Shown: one piece after another, positions 43,145-50,616 of the stretch
How the letters are laid out: each line of letters opens with the position of its first letter
Position numbering within the stretch: the stretch's first letter is position 1
Origin: Burkholderiales bacterium
Lineage (GTDB): Bacteria; Pseudomonadota; Gammaproteobacteria; Burkholderiales; Burkholderiaceae_B
Length of the DNA: 50,616 bases
Direction of reading: 5' to 3'
Assembly (NCBI GenBank): GCA_021300475.1
Contig: JAJTDO010000014.1
Coordinates: forward strand, 1-50,616
Made by a program: the position numbers and the translations under genes
The notes under the pieces: generated by a model
Database searches by the model: none
Told to the model about the DNA's origin: nothing
Seen by the model: the letters and a program-made list of their open reading frames with translations, nothing else

Positions 43145-44110
43145 ATGGATATTTTTTTGCAGCAGATCATCAATGGGGTAACGCTGGGCAGCGTTTATGC
43201 CCTAGTTGCTTTGGGTTACACCATGGTCTATGGAATTTTGGGGTTGATCAACTTCGCGCACGGCGATGTGATGATGATCGGCGCCATGGTGACGTACTCC
43301 GCCTGCTCAGCATTAAAAGCACTTTTTCCGGAATTGGGCGGTGCCTGGTTGCTGCTCTCAGGTATCGCCGCCGCCATTCCTGTGTGTATGGCGGTGTCTT
43401 ATGGGATGGAACGCATGGCTTACCGCCCACTGCGAAACGCCCCCAAACTGGCGCCGTTGATCACGGCCATCGGTATCTCTGTCATTTTGCAAACTGCCGC
43501 CATGCTGATTTGGGGCAGGAACTATCAAGTTTTTCCCAACACGCTTTCATCAGACCCCATCACGCTGCTCAGTTTTTCGCCACTGGCGGATGAAACAGAG
43601 CCCCGCACCGTAACAGCCACGCATGTTCAGTTGTGCATCGTTGCCGGCGCCTGCGCATTGATGTGTCTGCTGACACTGCTCATCAACCACACAGGCCTGG
43701 GCAGGGCCATGCGGGCAACCGCTGAAAACCCCAAGGTCGCCAACCTGATGGGCATCGACCACAACCGGGTTATCGCACTGACATTCATGTTGGGAGCGGC
43801 TTTGGCCGCTGTGGCAGGTGCCATGGTGGCAGCCAATTATTCGGTGGCGCATTTCTACATGGGTTTCATTCCAGGCCTGAAGGCCTTTACAGCCGCTGTT
43901 CTAGGCGGCATCGGCAACCTTTACGGGGCCATGCTGGGAGGGTTGGTGCTGGGCATTGTAGAAAGTCTGGGGGCTGGCTATATCAGCGAAATAACGGGTG
44001 GATTCTTCGGCTCGAATTACCAGGATGTTTTCGCATTCGTGGTGCTGATCACCGTGCTGACGCTGCGACCCTCCGGGTTGCTGGGCGAACGGGTGGCAGA
44101 GCGCTCATGA
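43145..44110 (+). CDS. livH: Branched-chain amino-acid ABC transporter, LivH-type permease
   Basis: A 321-residue inner-membrane permease with about eight helices. Signatures: LQQIINGVTLGSVYALVALG at the start, YGILGLINFAHGDVMMIGAM, TAIGISVILQ, GRAMRATAENPKVANLMGID (the cytoplasmic coupling loop) and AVLGGIGNLYGAMLGGLVLG. It imports leucine, isoleucine, valine or related amides with LivM and the two ATPases. It overlaps livM by four bases. Confidence 0.95.
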   Translation: MDIFLQQIINGVTLGSVYALVALGYTMVYGILGLINFAHGDVMMIGAMVTYSACSALKALFPELGGAWLLLSGIAAAIPVCMAVSYGMERMAYRPLRNAPKLAPLITAIGISVILQTAAMLIWGRNYQVFPNTLSSDPITLLSFSPLADETEPRTVTATHVQLCIVAGACALMCLLTLLINHTGLGRAMRATAENPKVANLMGIDHNRVIALTFMLGAALAAVAGAMVAANYSVAHFYMGFIPGLKAFTAAVLGGIGNLYGAMLGGLVLGIVESLGAGYISEITGGFFGSNYQDVFAFVVLITVLTLRPSGLLGERVAERS

Positions 44111-45216
44111 TACCTGCGCCATCCGGCGGGCCTTCCGCATCACACAACAACAAGCGCACGCTGGGCCTGACCTTGCTGATTATTGCCGTTGTGGCGCTGC
44201 CATGGGTGCTGAGCTGGGGCGGTGCGTCCTGGCTGCGCATACTGAACTTCGCACTGCTTTATGTCATGTTGAGTTTGGGTTTGAACATCGTGGTGGGCTT
44301 TGCCGGTTTGCTCGACCTCGGTTACATCGCCTTCTACGCGCTGGGTGCCTACCTCTACGCCCTGCTGGCATCTCCGCACCTCACCGAACAATTCCCCGCC
44401 ATTGCAGCGCTTTTTCCATCGGGCCTGCACATTCCGATTCTCGCAGCCTTGGTCATTGCCGCCTTGGTGGCCGGTATTTTTGGCGCTTTGCTTGGTGCGC
44501 CCACCCTGAAATTGCGGGGGGACTACCTCGCCATCGTGACACTGGGCTTTGGAGAAATCATTCGCATCTTCATGAACAACCTGAACGCCCCTTACAACAT
44601 CACCAACGGTCCCCAGGGCATCAACATGGTGGACCCTGTTCGTCTGGCTGGCATCGACTTCGCCAAAGGCTGGATCGTGGGCCCGGTCACCTTGACGTCC
44701 ACCCACCTTTATTACTACCTGTTTGCGTTGCTGGTCATTCTGATTGTTCTGATGAGTTTCAGACTTCAAAATTCGCGCTTGGGCAGGGCCTGGATGGCCA
44801 TAAGGGAAGACGAAATCGCTGCAAAAGCCATGGGTATCAATACCCGCAACGTCAAACTCATGGCGTTTGCCATGGGTGCCAGTTTCGGCGGCATTGCGGG
44901 GGCACTGTTTGCTGCGTCGCAAGGCTTCGTCAGTCCGGAATCATTCGGTCTGATGGAATCCCTGGTGATTTTGTCAATGGTGGTGCTCGGCGGCATGGGG
45001 CACATCCCCGGTGTCATTCTAGGCGCCCTGCTGCTCTCAGGTTTTCCTGAGCTGCTGCGCGCCGTGGTCATTCCCTTACAGCAGTCATTGTTCGGCAAGG
45101 TGCTGATGGATGCTGAAATCATTCGCTCCCTGATTTATGGCGTGGCCATGGTCGCCGTAATGCGTTTCAAACCCGCAGGGCTTTGGCCCACTCCAAAACG
45201 CGAGTCTGCACAATGA
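44107..45216 (+). CDS. livM: Branched-chain amino-acid ABC transporter, LivM-type permease
   Basis: A 369-residue permease. Signatures: LSLGLNIVVGFAGLLDLGYI, LRGDYLAIVTLGFGEIIRI, GRAWMAIREDEIAAKAMGI (coupling loop) and VVLGGMGHIPGVILGALLL. It pairs with LivH in the membrane. ATGA overlap with livH before it and with livG after it shows a tightly coupled operon. Confidence 0.95.
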   Translation: MIPAPSGGPSASHNNKRTLGLTLLIIAVVALPWVLSWGGASWLRILNFALLYVMLSLGLNIVVGFAGLLDLGYIAFYALGAYLYALLASPHLTEQFPAIAALFPSGLHIPILAALVIAALVAGIFGALLGAPTLKLRGDYLAIVTLGFGEIIRIFMNNLNAPYNITNGPQGINMVDPVRLAGIDFAKGWIVGPVTLTSTHLYYYLFALLVILIVLMSFRLQNSRLGRAWMAIREDEIAAKAMGINTRNVKLMAFAMGASFGGIAGALFAASQGFVSPESFGLMESLVILSMVVLGGMGHIPGVILGALLLSGFPELLRAVVIPLQQSLFGKVLMDAEIIRSLIYGVAMVAVMRFKPAGLWPTPKRESAQ

Positions 45217-46010
45217 GCTCCTCTTTGCTGCACATCAGCGGGGTCAGCAAGCGATTCGGCGGACTGCAGGCACTCGACCAAATAGAGCTCAGCGTGCCCG
45301 GCCACAGCATTTACGGCTTAATCGGGCCCAACGGTGCCGGTAAAACGAGTTTGTTCAACGTCATCACAGGCTTGTATCAACCAGATGGCGGTGAATTCAG
45401 CCTGAACGGTGTTTCGTTCAAACCAGACAATCCAACCCGTGTTGCAGAACTCGGCATTGCCCGCACGTTTCAAAACATTCGCTTGTTTGCTGCAATGACA
45501 GCCTTGGAAAATGTAATGGTTGGACGTCATGTCCGCACCCATCAAGGTGCCTTTGGTGCAATTTTTCGAACCCGACGACAACGGGCTGAAGAAGCGGCCA
45601 TCCAGGAGAAGGCCTTAGACCTGCTGAACTTCGTTGGCTTGGCAGGCAAGGCGATGCAAACAGCCAACACACTGTCCTATGGCGACCAGCGTCGCTTGGA
45701 AATTGCCCGTGCCTTGGCCACGGAGCCTGTGTTGCTGGCCCTGGATGAGCCCGCCGCAGGCATGAATGCCACTGAAAAACTGGCCTTGCGCGACCTGCTG
45801 CAAGCCATCAAACATCAAGGAACCACCATTTTGCTCATTGAACATGATGTAAAACTGGTGATGGGCTTGTGTGACGCACTCACAGTGCTGGACTACGGCA
45901 AGGTTATTGCACAAGGCAACCCGAGCGAAGTGCAGCGCAACGCAGCGGTCATACAGGCCTATCTGGGTTCAAGCGCCACCTCTACAAATGCGAAAGCCCA
46001 CCATGTCTGA
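45213..46010 (+). CDS. livG: Branched-chain amino-acid ABC transporter, LivG-type ATPase
   Basis: A 265-residue ATPase. I start at ATG 45213 in the ATGA overlap with the livM stop; the open frame upstream is inside livM. Walker A GPNGAGKTSL, the long LivG-type insert (GRHVRTHQGAFGAIFRTRRQ), signature LSYGDQRRLEIARAL, Walker B LLALDEPAAGMN and the switch histidine in LLIEHDVKLVMGL are all present. It powers the LivHM permease together with LivF, whose start it overlaps by eight bases. Confidence 0.95.
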   Translation: MSSSLLHISGVSKRFGGLQALDQIELSVPGHSIYGLIGPNGAGKTSLFNVITGLYQPDGGEFSLNGVSFKPDNPTRVAELGIARTFQNIRLFAAMTALENVMVGRHVRTHQGAFGAIFRTRRQRAEEAAIQEKALDLLNFVGLAGKAMQTANTLSYGDQRRLEIARALATEPVLLALDEPAAGMNATEKLALRDLLQAIKHQGTTILLIEHDVKLVMGLCDALTVLDYGKVIAQGNPSEVQRNAAVIQAYLGSSATSTNAKAHHV

Positions 46011-46719
46011 AGCTTTGCTGCAGGTTTCAAATCTCGACATTCACTATGGTGGAATTCACGCGGTTCGCAAGTTGAGCTTGTCCTTGTCTGCCGGAGAAAC
46101 CGTGGCTTTGATCGGGTCCAACGGTGCTGGAAAATCGAGTACGCTCAACGCCATCATGGGGTGGGTGAAATGTCAGGGAGGTCTCACATTCAGTGGTGTG
46201 GATCTGCAAACCCAGGCCAGTCATCAGCGCAATACCATGGGACTGACCATGGTGCCGGAAGGTCGAGGCATCTTCGGTCGCATGACCATCCACGAAAATC
46301 TGCAAATCGGCGCCCACACAAAGACTGACAAAGTCCAAATATCAGAAGATTTGCAACGAATGTATGAGTTGTTTCCGCGTCTCGCAGAAAGGCGTTCGCA
46401 ATTGGCGGGAACACTTTCAGGTGGCGAACAACAAATGCTCGCAATGGCACGTGCATTGATGTCCAGACCGCGTTTGCTTTTGCTGGACGAACCCAGCATG
46501 GGGTTGGCGCCTATTTTCGTAGATCGTATTTTTCAATTGATTCAAACAATTGCTAACCAAAACACCTCGGTGTTGCTGGTAGAACAAAACGCTCGCCGGG
46601 CCTTGGAAATCTCGCAACGGGCCTACGTTATGGAGACCGGAGAAATCACGCTGGAAGGCGCTAGTGCAGACCTGCTGCACGATGACCGGATACGACAAGC
46701 CTACCTTGGGGAAGTTTGA
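46003..46719 (+). CDS. livF: Branched-chain amino-acid ABC transporter, LivF-type ATPase
   Basis: A 238-residue ATPase. ATG 46003 is used; the frame is open into livG but only this start gives the standard LivF N-terminus (LLQVSNLDIHYGGIHAV). Walker A GSNGAGKSST, LivF-type GLTMVPEGRGIFGRMTIHENL, signature LSGGEQQMLAMARAL, Walker B LLLLDEPSMGLAP and LLVEQNARRALEI are intact. It is the last gene of the operon; no periplasmic binding protein follows. Confidence 0.95.
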   Translation: MSEALLQVSNLDIHYGGIHAVRKLSLSLSAGETVALIGSNGAGKSSTLNAIMGWVKCQGGLTFSGVDLQTQASHQRNTMGLTMVPEGRGIFGRMTIHENLQIGAHTKTDKVQISEDLQRMYELFPRLAERRSQLAGTLSGGEQQMLAMARALMSRPRLLLLDEPSMGLAPIFVDRIFQLIQTIANQNTSVLLVEQNARRALEISQRAYVMETGEITLEGASADLLHDDRIRQAYLGEV

Positions 46720-46741
46720 TTGCGCGGCTGGTCAACGGTTT

Positions 46742-47764
46742 TCACACCCCGTCTGCGGCGGAAGTAAACGAGTCCGCGAAAAACTCGTCTTCAGGCAAAC
46801 CGCACAGCGCTACAAAATCTGTGCGGGCAGACGACACCACAACCGGTGCGCCGCAGGCGTACACCTGATGCCCCGATAAATCCGGAAAATCTTGCATCAC
46901 TGCCCGGTGGACAAACCCGGTGCGCCCTGTCCAGTCATCTGAGGGCAAGGCCTCTGAAAGCACGGGCACGAATTTGATGTGAGAATATTCATCGGCCCAA
47001 CGCTGGGCCAAGTCCAACAAATACAAATCCTGCTTGGTTCTGCCGCCCCAATACAAGGTCAGTGGACGATTCATGCCCTTGTGCAATCCATACTCAATGA
47101 TGGATTTAATGGGGGCAAACCCTGTTCCACTGGCTAAAAATACCATGGGCTTGTTGGAATCCTCGCGCAAAAAGAAAGTGCCCATGGGCCCCTCCATACG
47201 CAAAATTTCGCGTTCCTTCATGCTGTTAAATACGTGGTCTGTAAATACGCCCCCCGGCATATGACGTAAATGCAGTTCAATGCCGCCCTGATCATGGGGC
47301 GAGTTGGCCATGGAATAACTGCGGCGCTGACCGTCTTTCAATAAAAACTCGATGTACTGCCCCGCCTTGAATTGAAGTACCTCGTTGGCAGGCAACTGGA
47401 GTTTCAAAACAGCCACATCGCTGGCCCGTTTTTCAATGACATTGACGCGGCATGGCATTTTTCTCACCGGCACATCACCCAAGCCTGTGATTTCCCTGAC
47501 CTCTACACGCAAGGCGGTTTTTGGGGTGGCGCAGCACAGCAAGGCAAAGCCCAGCACCCGGTCTTGTTCAGGCAAGGCCTTGCTTTGATAAACGCCGTAG
47601 TCGACCTCGCCGGCGAGCAACCTGCCCTTGCAAGAGCCGCAAGCCCCGTTTTTACAACCGTAGGGCAGAACCAAACCCTGTCGCAACGCGGCAGACAAGA
47701 GGGTTTCACCGGCATCACACTCAAATTTTCGGCCGCTGGGGGCCAATTCAACTTCGAAGCTCAT
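46742..47764 (-). CDS. [2Fe-2S] ferredoxin/FAD/NAD(P)H reductase (AscD/oxygenase-reductase-like)
   Basis: A 340-residue electron-transfer flavoprotein. The plant-type [2Fe-2S] domain comes first, with Cys37, Cys42, Cys45 and a cysteine at 77 or 78 (YGCKNGACGSCKG, LLCCAT), then the FAD domain (RRSYSMANSP) and NAD(P) domain (FLASGTGFAPIKSI, YACGAPVVVS). Proteins with this layout are often annotated as CDP-6-deoxy-glucoseen reductases, but they also resemble oxygenase reductase components; no sugar-synthesis gene is nearby, so that name is doubtful here. ATG 47764 is preferred over TTG 47776; neither has a clear ribosome site. It converges with livF. Confidence 0.88.
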   Translation of the reverse strand: MSFEVELAPSGRKFECDAGETLLSAALRQGLVLPYGCKNGACGSCKGRLLAGEVDYGVYQSKALPEQDRVLGFALLCCATPKTALRVEVREITGLGDVPVRKMPCRVNVIEKRASDVAVLKLQLPANEVLQFKAGQYIEFLLKDGQRRSYSMANSPHDQGGIELHLRHMPGGVFTDHVFNSMKEREILRMEGPMGTFFLREDSNKPMVFLASGTGFAPIKSIIEYGLHKGMNRPLTLYWGGRTKQDLYLLDLAQRWADEYSHIKFVPVLSEALPSDDWTGRTGFVHRAVMQDFPDLSGHQVYACGAPVVVSSARTDFVALCGLPEDEFFADSFTSAADGV

Positions 47765-47778
47765 ACTACAATGCAACC

Positions 47779-48777
47779 ATGAAAAGTTATTCGAACATCC
47801 GGGCGGGAATACGCCCCCCCCGAAAACAATTAAGCAAAATGCGTATGCTGGTCATTGGCTGTGGCGACGTCGGCTTGCGCCTGCTGACTCAAAAAGCTGC
47901 ACGCCATTGCATCATCGCCACTTGCCGCCGGCCTGAACAAGCCACCGCCATACGCGAGCTTGGTGCAATTCCCTTGACTGGTGACCTGACAGACCCAAGG
48001 TTTCAGAAGCGCCTGACGCGCTTGGCTGCCAGTCGTATAGCCTATTTGGCGCCACCCGCACCAGAAGGCAAAAACGACAAGGTCAGCCTGCGACTGTCTC
48101 TGCAGCTAAATGCCCGGGGCCTGACTCATCAAAAACCCTCAGTTGCAAGCTTAACACGGCCTTCGACGCCTTCCGGCCTGCGTGTCTGTTATGTCAGTAC
48201 AACCGGCGTGTATGGGGACAACCAGGGGCAATGGATAGACGAAACGCGCACAGCGAAACCGAAAAACCCAAGGGCAATCCGACGTGTTCATGCAGAAAAC
48301 TGCTGGCGTGGAAAAAATGCCCATCAAAGCCATCTGGCAAGCTTCAAATCAGTGGGTATTTTGAGGGCTCCCGGCATTTACGCGCTGGAGCGGCTGCCCC
48401 TTGAACGACTGCGTTCCGGAACGCCAGCGATCATGGCGTCTGAAGATTCGTGGTCGAACCATATTCATGCTGACGATTTGGCCAGACTGGCCTGGCGGAG
48501 TCTCTTCATGAAACACGGAAGACGCGTGTTCAACGCGGTGGACGACGAGCCTACAAAAATGGGTGACTATTTCGATACAGTGGCCGACCACTTCGGTTTG
48601 AAGCGTCCGGAAAGAAAACCCAGACAAGAGGTTCAGTCTTTGGTGAGCCCGATGATGTGGTCTTTTATGAATGAATCACGGCGAATTCGCAATCAGCGCC
48701 TGAAAGAATTAAAAATTCGCCTGAACTTTCCGTCAGTCTCGACGTTTCTTTCCCAACAAGGCAAACCGAACAGTTGA
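47779..48777 (+). CDS. NAD(P)-binding epimerase/YeeZ-like protein
   Basis: A protein of 332 residues with an extended-SDR Rossmann fold: MLVIGCGDVGLRLL (GxGxxG), YVSTTGVYGDNQGQWIDE (YeeZ-type active-site region), LRAPGIYALERLP and HIHADDLARL. Such proteins act on nucleotide sugars or related substrates; YeeZ itself is unassigned. Two starts are possible, ATG 47779 (used) and ATG 47839 just before MLVIGCG; the first 20 residues look unstructured and basic, so the later start may be correct. It diverges from the ferredoxin-reductase gene and converges with the PHA-system gene. Confidence 0.82.
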   Translation: MKSYSNIRAGIRPPRKQLSKMRMLVIGCGDVGLRLLTQKAARHCIIATCRRPEQATAIRELGAIPLTGDLTDPRFQKRLTRLAASRIAYLAPPAPEGKNDKVSLRLSLQLNARGLTHQKPSVASLTRPSTPSGLRVCYVSTTGVYGDNQGQWIDETRTAKPKNPRAIRRVHAENCWRGKNAHQSHLASFKSVGILRAPGIYALERLPLERLRSGTPAIMASEDSWSNHIHADDLARLAWRSLFMKHGRRVFNAVDDEPTKMGDYFDTVADHFGLKRPERKPRQEVQSLVSPMMWSFMNESRRIRNQRLKELKIRLNFPSVSTFLSQQGKPNS

Positions 48778-48784
48778 ACCAGGT

Positions 48785-49060
48785 TCAGTCAAAAATCGCG
48801 TCCAGATTTTTTTGAATTTCCAAGCGCATGGGCTCTTTGAAAACACGCAACAGCAACCCCAGCGTAATGGATATTTCCACTTTTTTAGGCACCAGTTTCA
48901 AAGTGCCGCTGATTCCGGTTTTTTTGAACGTCAAGACATCAGCGTCCCACTCATAAGAAAGTCCATACTCAGTCTGCAGTTGTTCAGCAACCTGCTGAGC
49001 CGCCTTGCGCGCCTTGGCAATGGGCATGCTGTGTTTCTTTAAGATATCAATGTCTGCCAT
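48785..49060 (-). CDS. Polyhydroxyalkanoic acid system family protein
   Basis: A 91-residue protein of the PHA-granule-region family (PF09650 type). Landmarks: LKKHSMPIAKARKAAQQVAEQLQTEYGLSYEWDADVL-like N-terminus with the conserved AR..A..VA.L pattern, FKKTGISGTLKLVPKKVEI and a final helix ending LDAIFD. Its precise role in PHA accumulation is not established. It links with the phasin at 12666. It is transcribed leftwards, convergent with the epimerase gene. Confidence 0.85.
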   Translation of the reverse strand: MADIDILKKHSMPIAKARKAAQQVAEQLQTEYGLSYEWDADVLTFKKTGISGTLKLVPKKVEISITLGLLLRVFKEPMRLEIQKNLDAIFD

Positions 49061-49099
49061 GACTGAGAACCATTTGGGAAGCTGAAGCGATTATAAAAC

Positions 49100-50224
49100 C
49101 TAGTCGACGCCGCGACGGCGATTAAACCAAAAATCATACGCGGATCGGCCGGAGGGCTGCGATTCTAACTGAAATCCCACCACTTTTTTCGCAAATTTCA
49201 TCTGCGACTCCATCACTTTTCTAAACATCTGATTTTTATCAGATTCTCTGGATAGCACTTTACGCCATGCGTTCAATTGCGCATCCAGAACGTCTTGGGG
49301 CGTGTGAAAATAACGCACACCCTGCCGCCTGGCCATGTCTTCATAATCTTCGGCATAGCGTGAAGCCGCCTTCCAGCTCATGTCTGCAGAGCTCGCCTGA
49401 AGCGCATAGCGCAACAGGCTGCGCAACTCGAAGGGCAAAGACTCGAACCGCTGCTTGTTGAACAGAACCTCAAACACCTCCCCGGACTGATGCCAACTGC
49501 CCATCATGCACACCGAAGCCACTTTGGGAAACCCGAGTGCGCGGTCTGAGGTTGGATTGTTGAATTCAGCGGCGTCCAACAGGTTTTTTTCCATCCAGGG
49601 CACAATATCGGTGGCAGGCAGTGACACCGGTAACCCCCCCAATTCCTTCATCAACTCGGCCGCTAACCCAACACAGCGATAGCGCAAGCCTTTAAGGTCC
49701 GAACTTTTTTTAATTGCTTGCTTGAACCAGCCCAGCGGCTGGGCAGGCATCGGCCCATACAGAAAGCCCTGCACATTCAAACCCAACTCCTTTTGCATGA
49801 CTTCGTCATATAGTTTTTGACCACCACCATAGGACATCCAAGCCAGAAATGTATTTGCGTCCATTCCAAAACCTGGGCCACTGCCGAACAAACCCAACGC
49901 AGAATGGGTTTCATACCAATAGGTTGAAACGCCGTGTCCACCGTCAAGTTGGCCTTTGTGCACCGCTGACAGCAAGCCAAACGCCTTCACCACACTGTTG
50001 GCGGGAAGCACCTCGATACGTAGACGCCCTCCTGACATGTCATTGACTTTTTTTGCCAAATCTTGTGCAAAATCGTGAAATATATCAGTGCTTTGCCATG
50101 TACTCTGAAACCGAAAAGTGAACTCTGGACTGGCCCGCACGTACGCCGGAGCACCCAAAATGGTACCCCCACCAACCACTGCGCCGGCCTTTTTGAAAAA
50201 CGCCCTGCGACTGTCTTGCTCCAT
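49100..50224 (-). CDS. TRAP transporter solute-binding protein (DctP type)
   Basis: A 374-residue periplasmic binding protein. The N-terminus SRRAFFKKAGAVVGGG is a twin-arginine (Tat)-type signal, cut near AYVRA. The mature protein has the DctP fold landmarks: FQSTWQSTDIFHDFAQDLAKKV, LDGGHGVSTYWYE, SSDLKGLRYRCVGLAAELMKELGG, VPWMEKNLLDAAEFNNP (the site that contacts the carboxylate often involves an arginine in the preceding LRYRCVG). The membrane subunits (DctQ/DctM) are not in the window. The stop of the LutC-like gene and this start overlap by one base (TGATG), so they are co-transcribed. Confidence 0.92.
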   Translation of the reverse strand: MEQDSRRAFFKKAGAVVGGGTILGAPAYVRASPEFTFRFQSTWQSTDIFHDFAQDLAKKVNDMSGGRLRIEVLPANSVVKAFGLLSAVHKGQLDGGHGVSTYWYETHSALGLFGSGPGFGMDANTFLAWMSYGGGQKLYDEVMQKELGLNVQGFLYGPMPAQPLGWFKQAIKKSSDLKGLRYRCVGLAAELMKELGGLPVSLPATDIVPWMEKNLLDAAEFNNPTSDRALGFPKVASVCMMGSWHQSGEVFEVLFNKQRFESLPFELRSLLRYALQASSADMSWKAASRYAEDYEDMARRQGVRYFHTPQDVLDAQLNAWRKVLSRESDKNQMFRKVMESQMKFAKKVVGFQLESQPSGRSAYDFWFNRRRGVD

Positions 50225-50616
50225 CAGCAGTCCTTCAACAGCAAAATATGAACCCGGTAAGGACCATGGGCGCCCAACACGATGGTTTGCTCAATGTCTC
50301 CGGTTCGGGAAGGACCCGACACAAAATTCAGAGCCCTGGGCAAACCTGTAGGCAGTAAACGGGCCCGTGAAAAGGCCTGCTCCATGGTAAGTACCACCTG
50401 ACTGGCTGCCACCAGTGCAATGTGGGTTTCGGGCAGCAAATGTGTACTTGCCGGCGTGTCTGGTCCACTGGCCATCACCAGAGTGCCAGTTTCCGCCACT
50501 GCGGACATCACTGCACTGATCCCCACAAGATCATCTCCGGCAGGCGCGCCAAAGCGCAGGATCACGCCCTTGTTTACCAATGCTCCCGTCCATGGGGCAC
50601 CTTGCAAAGACGGCCA
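50224..50616 (-). CDS. LutC/YkgG-type LUD-domain protein (5' part outside window)
   Basis: The C-terminal 130 residues of a LUD-domain protein; the reading frame is open to the right edge, so the true start lies beyond it. GPSRTGDIEQTIVLGAHGP is the characteristic LutC/YkgG end, and ISAVMSAVAETGTLVMASG precedes it. LutC is part of the LutABC lactate-oxidising complex; the rest of the operon would lie to the right. Adjacency to a TRAP binding protein suggests uptake of lactate or a similar hydroxy-acid. Confidence 0.88.
   Translation of the reverse strand, partial: WPSLQGAPWTGALVNKGVILRFGAPAGDDLVGISAVMSAVAETGTLVMASGPDTPASTHLLPETHIALVAASQVVLTMEQAFSRARLLPTGLPRALNFVSGPSRTGDIEQTIVLGAHGPYRVHILLLKDC

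Noticed and set aside
44202-45050. 282-codon plus-strand reading frame inside livM
   Set aside because: Shifted frame of a clear permease gene; translation is low-complexity Arg/His-rich and has no membrane or enzyme motif.
46742-47764. Naming the ferredoxin-reductase a dideoxysugar-synthesis enzyme
   Set aside because: The domain order fits, but no other sugar-synthesis gene is nearby and the same layout occurs in oxygenase reductases.
1-50616. Search for tRNA, rRNA, CRISPR, insertion sequences and attachment sites
   Set aside because: No cloverleaf, regularly spaced repeat array, transposase or integrase, or paired terminal repeats were recognised by eye; a tRNA or small-RNA search program could still find short elements.

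Overview
The window reads as a chromosomal segment of a betaproteobacterium of the order Burkholderiales. A Limnobacter-like organism is my best guess, from the moderate GC, the many ATG-to-stop overlaps, a PhaP-type phasin plus a PHA-granule protein, an ArgA made of kinase-like and GNAT domains, the HrpA helicase, and the neighbouring Orn/Lys/Arg decarboxylase and dcd. This is inference from gene content; no rRNA, tRNA, IS element, prophage or CRISPR array was seen.

Layout. 1-3.7 kb: edge-truncated SDR and a Sel1-repeat protein (minus), divergent from a 7TM-type sensor kinase with a degenerate receiver. 3.7-6.1 kb: dimeric dUTPase, EamA exporter, CspA-type cold-shock gene with leader and terminator, small unknown gene. 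6.2-9.9 kb: outer-membrane-type protein and NarL-type regulator, divergent from a secreted S8 protease with a GlyGly-CTERM-like tail. 9.9-12.5 kb: minus operon of a deacetylase-fold enzyme, EamA exporter and nitroreductase. 12.5-16.5 kb: phasin with a strong promoter and terminator, convergent with a GMC oxidoreductase and methylmalonate-semialdehyde dehydrogenase. 16.5-24.7 kb: six closely packed minus genes (hrpA, beta-propeller, polysaccharide deacetylase, sterol-desaturase-like, EI24-like, CinA-like). 24.8-27.4 kb: argA and metC. 27.4-32.9 kb: amino-acid decarboxylase, dcd, and a two-gene locus that looks like a type III secretion chaperone with a large hydrophobic client; a small hydrophobic ORF runs antisense into dcd. 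32.9-38.0 kb: proline iminopeptidase, PqqC-like protein with an eroded active site, ApbC/Mrp, second sensor kinase. 38.1-41.7 kb: divergent DUF445 paralogues and fpr. 41.98-46.7 kb: a ParA-family gene that has lost its P-loop, a UPF0149 gene and livHMGF. 46.7-50.6 kb: ferredoxin-reductase, NAD-dependent epimerase-like protein, PHA-system protein, TRAP solute-binding protein and an edge-truncated LutC-like gene.

Themes: carbon storage (phasin, PHA-system protein), nucleotide pool control (dUTPase, dcd), amino-acid metabolism (argA, metC, decarboxylase, mmsA, branched-chain amino-acid transport), redox (fpr, ferredoxin-reductase, nitroreductase, GMC) and signalling with orphan two-component parts. 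The most unusual stretch is 29.8-32.9 kb, around dcd, where the chaperone/effector-like pair sits with no secretion machinery in view.
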